The position numbers and the translations under genes are program-made. From assembly GCF_009755265.1 (NCBI RefSeq), contig NZ_WPOO01000031.1, positions 1 to 18,045 of the forward strand: 18,045 nt of DNA, given 5' to 3'. Position 1 is the stretch's first letter. Each line of letters begins with the position of its first letter. The notes under the pieces are model-generated. The model was not told the origin of the DNA. It worked only from the letters and a program-made list of their open reading frames with translations, and did no database searches. Positions 1 through 5,178 of the stretch are shown one piece after another. Origin of the DNA: Adlercreutzia rubneri. Lineage in GTDB: Bacteria > Actinomycetota > Coriobacteriia > Coriobacteriales > Eggerthellaceae.

Positions 1-75
1 GTCATCCACGGACATCTCGCCGGGCATCGAGAACCACAGATCCAGCGCATCCTGCTTGGCCCTCTTGTCGTACAT
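1..75 (-). CDS. Partial N-terminus, probable IS3-family OrfA-like transposase subunit
   Basis: Twenty-five codons are visible, beginning ATG at 75 and running off the left edge; the peptide starts MYDKRAKQDALDLWFSMPGE. A good ribosome site (GGAAGGGAG) sits 5 bases upstream of the ATG, which supports a real start. The short charged helix followed by a 'MSVDD' turn is compatible with the N-terminal helix-turn-helix region of IS3/IS150 OrfA proteins. The stronger argument is the IS-end-like sequence directly upstream (about 91-119). Too little protein is present to prove the family; it could be another small DNA-binding protein. Confidence 0.45.
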   Translation of the reverse strand, partial: MYDKRAKQDALDLWFSMPGEMSVDD

Positions 76-119
76 TCGAACTCCCTTCCGGACACCTGGG
101 TGTCCAACTTGGAGTCCGC
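1..119 (-). mobile_element. End of an IS3/IS150-like insertion sequence, rest outside window
   Basis: Read on the minus strand, the segment from 119 begins TGCGGACTCCAAGTTGGACA and then forms a 7-bp inverted repeat GGACACC/GGTGTCC (91-106) before the ribosome site of the leftward gene. A terminal TG, a GTTGGACA block and an adjacent GGACAC palindrome match my recollection of IS150-group ends. The outer boundary near 119 is inferred. The other end and any target-site duplication lie outside the window. Confidence 0.42.
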
Positions 120-400
120 ACCCCCTTAGAGCCAATTCACATCACTCTACCCCGCAGTGGTTTTGAGATTGATATACGTATTAAGATATTTTTTTAAATA
201 CTTTAGCATATACAGTCGTTCAGATTACAGATTTATGCGAGCGCCAGCTCCGCAAACGTCTAACAACTCAAAATTTTTGCCTCAAACCAAACCAGACATT
301 GTCTCAGGTATGACAAATGAACAAACTCATGGCGTTAGTGCATTTGGTTCAGCCCCGCATCTCGGCCTTTCGCCTCGGCCGCCCACTTCGCCCCACCTCC
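120..400. other. Gene-free spacer with AT-rich patch
   Basis: No credible gene was seen. About 160-225 is strikingly AT-rich for this genome, with a run of seven T at 190-196 and several TATA-like hexamers. It may be a remnant promoter or transferred DNA. One copy of a dispersed motif (252-281) also lies here. Open frames crossing this stretch lack ribosome sites and family resemblance. No convincing rho-independent terminator for the leftward gene ending at 401 was found. Confidence 0.5.
252..281 (+). repeat. Dispersed CTAACAACTC motif, copy A
   Basis: The core GTCTAACAACTCAAAATTTT (258-277) recurs twice more in the window: as a direct copy at 1939-1966 and inverted at 1787-1816. Over 30 aligned bases copies A and B agree at 23 by eye. 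Copies A and C agree at nearly every position from CAAA through AAATT. Copy A lies downstream of the DUF559 gene and copies B and C lie upstream, so the motif brackets that gene. It could be a mobile-unit boundary, a protein-binding site or a REP-like repeat. Confidence 0.6.
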
Positions 401-1513
401 TCACACGCACTTGCGCAGTTCGCTGCGAAGCCTCATATGGCGATCGAGTTGCTTTCCGTTGAGCCGCTTGAAATCACAGCCAGCTGCGCGAAATGCATGC
501 AGAATTGTCTCTTGGAATTCGAAAACATTCTCAAGCTGACTCGCCGTGATTGATCTTATCTCCAATCCCTGAGCAGCCAGCGCGCTCCTGCGACGCGAAT
601 CACGGGAAAGGCGAGAGCTGCTCCCATGGAACTGCGAGCTATCGTATTCAAGTGCCACGCCGCGCTCGGGCCATAGCACATCGCATACCAACGACGAGCC
701 ATGAGCGATACGCTCCGGCTCTCGCCTCAACTTGATCGGCTCATTAAGACGCGCACCCCTCATGCCGAATCCGCCGTAATTACGCGGCGCAGTCGCTATG
801 ATCGCCAAGGACGTCTCAGCTGGCGAAGCCGACTTTGCCAGAACGTATCGCGCAGCCGTCTTCGCCGGCGCCGACCCCTTGAAGCCACGCAAATGGCTGC
901 AGAAGGCAACCAGCCGATTCGGCGAGCAGAGCGGATGTCGCACAAGATACTCGCTGGCCTCGACAGGATAGCAACCGCATAGCTCATAGCCCAATGACAG
1001 AAGCGCGCCAAAGGGAAGCAACGATGCCATCTGGGCAAAAACGAGTTCCGGAGCACAAACGTACACACCCCGCGCGATTTTAAGGAAAGACCCTTTCGGA
1101 TATGTTGCCGAGCTGTGGTGATACGTCAACCCGTCCGCAGTACGCACCCCGGGCTTGCGATGCCCGAGCACATGGAGAACTTTTCCGGCGCCACTCGAAC
1201 TATCAGCGAGTCCAGGCTCTTTCGAGCGCTTCGACGAATGCGTCTCCGACAAGACAACGCGACAAGCGCCAAGCAGCTCAGTGAGTTCTTCCGGCACACC
1301 ATCCTCTAGCGCACCATCAATAATTTCGACAACGGTGCGTTTTGCTGAGGACGAATCCACCAGAACGGCCGATGACGGAAAGATCCGAAAAGGCAGATCA
1401 TCGGTCTGTATCGTCTTACGACAATGGAAAAGATGCAAGGCAATGCCATTGCGAGCGGACCACAACCTCCAGAATTCCAAAGCAGTCTCATGACTTAAGC
1501 AGATGCACCGCAT
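401..1513 (-). CDS. DUF559-like (Vsr/PD-(D/E)XK fold) nuclease-domain protein
   Basis: The predicted protein has 370 residues. The C-terminal third (about 274-345) has the DUF559/Vsr-type pattern: CDVLWPERGVALEYD (D278, E289, D291), then H296, an RDSRRR helix and 'LAAQGLEIRSITASQLENV'. In such folds the D and E..D residues bind metal. The middle (about 148-262; GVYVCAPELVFAQM, LGYELCG, SASPAET) matches my memory of a multi-copy Coriobacteriia family with AbiEi-like architecture, and GVYVCAPELVF resembles the AbiEi winged-helix follow-on. The ATG at 1513 was chosen because AAAGGAGGGG precedes it by 2-3 bases; the frame stays open to 1717 but crosses tandem repeats and has no comparable ribosome site. 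The gene stands alone between repeats. A role in defence or DNA processing is inference. Confidence 0.72.
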   Translation of the reverse strand: MRCICLSHETALEFWRLWSARNGIALHLFHCRKTIQTDDLPFRIFPSSAVLVDSSSAKRTVVEIIDGALEDGVPEELTELLGACRVVLSETHSSKRSKEPGLADSSSGAGKVLHVLGHRKPGVRTADGLTYHHSSATYPKGSFLKIARGVYVCAPELVFAQMASLLPFGALLSLGYELCGCYPVEASEYLVRHPLCSPNRLVAFCSHLRGFKGSAPAKTAARYVLAKSASPAETSLAIIATAPRNYGGFGMRGARLNEPIKLRREPERIAHGSSLVCDVLWPERGVALEYDSSQFHGSSSRLSRDSRRRSALAAQGLEIRSITASQLENVFEFQETILHAFRAAGCDFKRLNGKQLDRHMRLRSELRKCV

Positions 1514-1638
1514 TTCCCCTCCTTTACTTAATAATGTATTACTGTATGCTATATCACAATCGAGCGAAATACACCAGAGGGAAATTCGTCTGCGAAAGAT
1601 GCGGTAATCGAGCAATTGGTCGCAGAAGCAAACTCGGG

Positions 1639-1764
1639 ACAAGAACAAGCGGAGGCCCACTCCGTCTGGGATCAAAGCACGCAAGGGCAAGCGGAGGGCC
1701 ATTCCGTCCGAGCGCAAAGGACACTAGGGCAAGTGCGATCCCGTTCCGTCCGGGATCAAAGCAT
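1639..1764. repeat. 42-bp tandem repeat, three diverged units
   Basis: The units occupy 1639-1680, 1681-1722 and 1723-1764. Each contains a GGCAAGCGGAGGCC-like block followed by TCCGTC(C/T)GGGATCAAAG or a variant. The period is a multiple of three, so any frame through it shows a 14-residue peptide repeat (for example SGGPLRLGSKH). No ribosome site or start supports translation. It lies just upstream of the DUF559 gene and is best read as an intergenic minisatellite. Confidence 0.75.
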
Positions 1765-1786
1765 TTCAATCAGCGAACTAAAATGG

Positions 1787-1816
1787 CGCAAGATTTTCGA
1801 GTTGTTAGAGTTTCGC
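1787..1816 (-). repeat. Dispersed CTAACAACTC motif, copy B (inverted)
   Basis: On the minus strand this reads CTCTAACAACTCGAAAATCT within a longer match to copy A (252-281). It is inverted relative to copies A and C. With copy C (1939-1966) it forms an inverted pair sharing CTAACAACTCGAAA, with about 122 bases between copies. It lies about 270 bases upstream of the DUF559 start. Confidence 0.6.
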
Positions 1817-1938
1817 AGACAGCAGCCCCACCCCCCTACGATGTCTCGTTTTCCACATCACATCTCTGACCTGGGGCTATTCACCATATTCGGATACATT
1901 GACGAACGTCATGGCGACCTACCTCGGCATAGCGCCGA

Positions 1939-1966
1939 ACAAAAGTCTAACAACTCGAAATTACCG
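1939..1966 (+). repeat. Dispersed CTAACAACTC motif, copy C
   Basis: GTCTAACAACTCGAAATTAC starts at 1945. It has the same orientation as copy A, so copies A and C are direct repeats flanking about 1.7 kb that contains the DUF559 gene and its 42-bp repeats. Confidence 0.6.
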
Positions 1967-2023
1967 TCCGAGAATTTGGCGGGAGTTGGCAGGAGCAAGA
2001 CCGCCAGAGGCAAAATAGTCAAC

Positions 2024-2207
2024 AGCGGGACCGGGGCAGCCCGGGCGCGGGCTGCAGGCAGATAGGCCAGAAGGATCCGGGCGCAAGCTGCAGGCAGGAG
2101 AAACCGGGGCAGCCCGGGCGCAAGCTGCAGGCAGGAGAAACCGGGGCAGCCCGGGCGCAAGCTGCAGGCAGAGGGGGCCAGGCAAGGCCAAACGCAAGCT
2201 GCAGACA
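2024..2207. repeat. 36/37-bp tandem repeat, five units
   Basis: The units end in GCAAGCTGCAGGCA or a close variant at 2060, 2096, 2133, 2170 and 2207. Units three and four (2097-2133, 2134-2170) are identical 37-mers; units one, two and five are diverged. There are no spacers between copies, so this is not CRISPR. The repeat lies between the cydB end and the DUF559 region, immediately beyond the cyd terminator. A period of 37 is not a multiple of three, which argues against a coding repeat. Confidence 0.85.
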
Positions 2208-2235
2208 AGTGCGAAGTAGCCCGGACAGAACCACG

Positions 2236-2272
2236 GAAAAACGGGGAGGGCCCGCCATAGCAGGTCCTCCCC
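2236..2272 (-). terminator. Rho-independent terminator of cydAB
   Basis: On the minus strand a 10-bp GC-rich stem (2263-2272 pairing with 2243-2252, one imperfect pair, 10-base loop) is followed by GTTTTTCC. It lies about 200 bases after the cydB stop with no gene between, so it most likely ends the cydAB transcript. Confidence 0.7.
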
Positions 2273-2472
2273 GAAAGTACGTCAACAAAGACGAAGCATC
2301 CTGCGAGACCCAAGCATCATGGCGGCCCCTCTCCCGACGAGACATCGCCGCCCACCAATGTGAGACCCACAAGGCCCGGGCATCGCGGCAACCCCTCCCG
2401 AAACATGATGGCGGAGACTTCGGCCCATGCAAGCGAGCAGCCCGTAACGCCCCAGTAAATGCCGCGGAGAGA

Positions 2473-3507
2473 CTAGTACTCCTCCAGATCGGCGGGGTTC
2501 ACGCGGCCGCGGAAGGTGCGGTAGATGACCACGTGGTACACGAGAACGAGCGGAAGCCCGATGCACAGGATGATAGTCATCCAGGTGAGCGACAGCTCCG
2601 ACGATGCGGCGTTGGCCAAAGTGATGGCCGGCCCCACGGAATCGGCCGTGGCGTTCACGAGCACGGGGAACATGGAGCAGGCCAGAAGCGCCACGAGCGC
2701 GATCATGGACGCGGACTGGGCCAGAAACGCCTTCAGGTCGTCCCCGGACGTCTTGCCCACGACGAGCGAGGCCAACAGCCCCACCACCACAAGCGCCGCG
2801 AACAGCCACCGCAGGATGCCCAGGTTCGGATCCATCTCGGGCCCGACAAGGACGAGGGCGTACACGGACACCACGGCGAACAGCGCAAGCGCAATCACCT
2901 GCAGGGGCAGGCGCAGACGAGCGGCGCGGGCCTGAAGGCAAGAGGGCAGCGGCGCCTTCAGCGCGGCCCAGCAGGAGCCGGCGGCCAGAAACATCGCCAG
3001 CCCCAAAAGCCCCGTCAGCAGCGTGAAAGGCGTGATGAGGCCGATCAGGGGCACGCCGGCGTAATCGCCCGCGGCGTCCATGGGGATGCCGGCGAAGATG
3101 TTGCCCACCGCCACGCCGAGCAGCAGCGCCGGAAGCAGCGAGCCCACAAAGAAGCACGCGTCCCAGAGCTTTCCCCAGGACGGATCGCCGGCACGGAACT
3201 CGAAGGACACGGCACGCACGATAAGGCCGAACAGCACCAGCATGACGGCCAGGTAGAACCCGGAGAACGTCGTGGCATAGGCGTCCGGGAAGGCGGCGAA
3301 CAGCGCGCCGCCCGCCGTGAGCAGCCACACCTCGTTGCCGTCCCACACAGGCCCTATGGCCCGGCGCAGCACCGCGCGCTCCTCGTCGTTTTTGGCGATG
3401 AAGGGCGACAGCACGCCGATACCCAAGTCGAACCCGTCAAGCACGAAATAGCCCGCGATAAGCACGAAGATGAGGAAGAACCACAGCACGCTTAAGAACT
3501 CCATCAT
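2473..3507 (-). CDS. cydB: Cytochrome bd quinol oxidase subunit II (CydB)
   Basis: CydB is the second integral-membrane subunit of cytochrome bd oxidase, which oxidises quinol and reduces oxygen to water at the cytoplasmic membrane. The 344-residue length is normal. Residues 1-25 form the first membrane helix (FLIFVLIAGYFVLDGFDLGIG), followed by the family block GPVWDGNEVWLLTAGGALFAAFP (about 52-74). Several more hydrophobic helices follow, ending with VNPADLEEY. The start is ATG-ATG at 3507/3504; AAGGAAGGTGAG, which overlaps the end of cydA, is its ribosome site. It follows cydA with a 2-base gap, so the two are co-transcribed and probably translationally coupled. Confidence 0.95.
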   Translation of the reverse strand: MMEFLSVLWFFLIFVLIAGYFVLDGFDLGIGVLSPFIAKNDEERAVLRRAIGPVWDGNEVWLLTAGGALFAAFPDAYATTFSGFYLAVMLVLFGLIVRAVSFEFRAGDPSWGKLWDACFFVGSLLPALLLGVAVGNIFAGIPMDAAGDYAGVPLIGLITPFTLLTGLLGLAMFLAAGSCWAALKAPLPSCLQARAARLRLPLQVIALALFAVVSVYALVLVGPEMDPNLGILRWLFAALVVVGLLASLVVGKTSGDDLKAFLAQSASMIALVALLACSMFPVLVNATADSVGPAITLANAASSELSLTWMTIILCIGLPLVLVYHVVIYRTFRGRVNPADLEEY

Positions 3508-3509
3508 GG

Positions 3510-5000
3510 CTACTCACCTTCCTTCTTGCTATCGCCCGCGGCGGCGACGGCCTCCGCAACGACGACATCGCCCTCGGCGTCGGCGGCGACCACGGCCACT
3601 GCAGCCGCATCGGCGGCAGCAGCGCCCTCGGCAACCGGCCCTTCCTTGATGAAGCGGCCGATGACCCGCGCCCACCCGATGAGCAGCACCAGATACACGA
3701 GCACGAACAGGCCCAGCGTCAGCCACAGCTCCGGCGCCGACACCGACATTGAGATGCCGTCGGCCGTCAGCAGCGACACGCCGTCGGGGCCCGTGACCGA
3801 CGGGTACACCACCCAGGGCTGGCGCCCCACCTCGGCGGTGATCCAACCCGTCTGAATGGCGATGAACGGCCAGATAGGCGACAGCACCGCCGCCCACTGC
3901 AGCCAGCGCATCTTCGCGATGCGGCCGCCCTTGAAGGTGAACACGAGCACGAGAATGCTCGTCAGCATGATGAGCCCGTACATGGCCACCATGAGGTGGT
4001 AGCTCTGGAACACGAGCCCCACGGGCATGTCCTCCACCACCATGTCGCCGTACTCCTCGGTCTGGGCGAGCTCGTTTAAGCCCGGATACTCCGTCTCGAA
4101 GTTGCCCGTGGCCAGAAAGCTCGTACCGCCGGGAATGGCGAAGGGAGCGATGACCTCCTGGTTGTCCTCATCCACAATGCCCACGGCGTACAGCGGGGGC
4201 ACCTCGGAATCGTACATGCCCTCCATCATGGCGAGCTTGGTGGGCTGCTCGTTCCACACCACCACGGCCGAAGAGTGGGCGAACACGATCATGGCGCAGG
4301 AGGTCACGATGCCCACCACGGCGGCGATGCGCATGGTCTTCATGGCGAACTCGGCGTTGCGGCCCTTGAGCATATACCAGCCGGCCACAGCCATGGCCAC
4401 GAACGCGCCCATGATGAGCAGTGCGTCCACGGTATGGGTGTAGCGGGCGAAGATGGACGGGTTGAAGGCCGCCGAGAAGAAGTCGGTGATGACGGCCTCG
4501 GTGCCGTCGGCGTTAAGCTCCGCGCCGGCCGGCGTCTGCATCCAGGAGTTCGCGATGAGGATCCACAGCGCCGATAGGCACGACCCGGCCCACACGAGCC
4601 ACGAGGACACCATGTAGAACTTCGGGCTCACCCGCTCGCGCCCGAACAGGAGCACACCCAGAAAAATCGACTCCAGGAAAAAGGCGAACAGCGCCTCAGC
4701 GGCCAAGGGAGCTCCGAAGATGTCGCCCACGAACCGCGAGTAGTTCGCCCAGTTGGTGCCGAAGGAGAACTCCATGGTGATGCCCGTGGCCACTCCGATG
4801 GCGAAAGTCGCGGTGAACACCTTCACCCAGAATTTCGTCGCCGCAGCGTCCTCAGGTTTGCGCGAGCGGTAATAGCGGGTCTCGTTGATGGCCAGAATGA
4901 GCCCGAGTCCGATGGACAGCGGCACGAACAGGAAGTGGTACGCCACCGTCAGCGCGAACTGAATGCGCGAGAGCACCGCCACATCAGCGAAAGCCTCCAT
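3510..5000 (-). CDS. cydA: Cytochrome bd quinol oxidase subunit I (CydA)
   Basis: CydA carries hemes b558, b595 and d and the quinol site. The protein has 496 residues when started at ATG 5000, which is preceded by AAAGGGGG; the longer open frame to 5057 lacks this. Visible family landmarks are H22 (the E. coli H19 equivalent), E102 and E110 in EALFAFFLESIFLG, H189 in RYTHTVDA, M337 in FQSYHLMVAM (the M393 equivalent) and GRQPW at 392-396. The Q-loop is of the short type. The last ~44 residues are an unusual Ala/Val/Asp/Glu-rich tail (from about 453) ending DSKKEGE, beyond the last membrane helix and presumably soluble. No cydX or cydCD lies in the window. Heme-ligand assignments follow the known family. 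Confidence 0.96.
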   Translation of the reverse strand: MEAFADVAVLSRIQFALTVAYHFLFVPLSIGLGLILAINETRYYRSRKPEDAAATKFWVKVFTATFAIGVATGITMEFSFGTNWANYSRFVGDIFGAPLAAEALFAFFLESIFLGVLLFGRERVSPKFYMVSSWLVWAGSCLSALWILIANSWMQTPAGAELNADGTEAVITDFFSAAFNPSIFARYTHTVDALLIMGAFVAMAVAGWYMLKGRNAEFAMKTMRIAAVVGIVTSCAMIVFAHSSAVVVWNEQPTKLAMMEGMYDSEVPPLYAVGIVDEDNQEVIAPFAIPGGTSFLATGNFETEYPGLNELAQTEEYGDMVVEDMPVGLVFQSYHLMVAMYGLIMLTSILVLVFTFKGGRIAKMRWLQWAAVLSPIWPFIAIQTGWITAEVGRQPWVVYPSVTGPDGVSLLTADGISMSVSAPELWLTLGLFVLVYLVLLIGWARVIGRFIKEGPVAEGAAAADAAAVAVVAADAEGDVVVAEAVAAAGDSKKEGE

Positions 5001-5178
5001 TGCACACCCCCTTTCTCTGCGCGCCCGCGGCCGAGATGCGGCCGCCCCTGGGCGCAATCGAATACGTTCCCATCCCTAAGCGGAACGGTCAGGTTCCATG
5101 GTACTCCTTCTTTGCGGAAGGCAGCGTGTCAACCTGGTGTCACTTCCTGCCCGTTTCGCCGCCTCGCCTGCCTCACCC
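5001..5178 (-). promoter_or_regulatory. cydA upstream region with 11-bp-spaced GTGTCA repeats
   Basis: The 178-base space between the regulator stop and cydA should hold the cydA promoter. GTGTCA occurs at 5126-5131 and again at 5137-5142, in phase at 11 bp, about one helical turn. This is the spacing typical of SARP-type regulator heptamer repeats. On the minus strand one copy lies in TTGACA, a perfect -35 hexamer, but the position 17 bases downstream is AAGGAG rather than a -10 box. A direct-repeat operator for the neighbouring SARP-type regulator is therefore a reasonable inference. Confidence 0.4.
5076..5099 (-). CDS. Candidate leader micro-ORF upstream of cydA
   Basis: Seven codons (MEPDRSA, then TAG) begin at ATG 5099. 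AAGAAGGAG lies 4 bases upstream, as good a ribosome site as those of the real genes nearby. It ends 75 bases before the cydA start. Such an ORF could act as a leader peptide or simply load ribosomes. No codon bias for a regulatory amino acid is visible, and a chance occurrence is possible. Confidence 0.3.
   Translation of the reverse strand: MEPDRSA

Noticed and set aside
157..462. 101-codon plus-strand frame in the AT-rich patch
   Set aside because: No ribosome site or family likeness was seen; it runs into the antisense of the DUF559 gene and changes composition midway.
1514..1717. Longer N-terminus for the DUF559 protein
   Set aside because: It would read through the 42-bp tandem repeat, has no ribosome site at 1717, and the ATG at 1513 has a near-perfect one.
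1554..1769. Small minus-strand repeat protein (14-residue repeats)
   Set aside because: The repeats arise in any frame because the unit is 42 bp; no ribosome site supports the start.
2024..2207. CRISPR array, because the unit length is 36-37 bp
   Set aside because: Units are head-to-tail with no spacers between them and diverge at the ends; no cas genes are present.
2209..3495. 428-codon plus-strand open frame over cydB
   Set aside because: It is antisense to cydB, has His/Arg/Gln-rich low-complexity composition, and cydB is unambiguous on the other strand.
5104..5132. Sigma70 promoter from the perfect TTGACA upstream of cydA
   Set aside because: At 17 bases downstream the sequence is AAGGAG rather than a -10 box; the next TACCAT is 23 bases away. 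Part of a regulator repeat is more likely.
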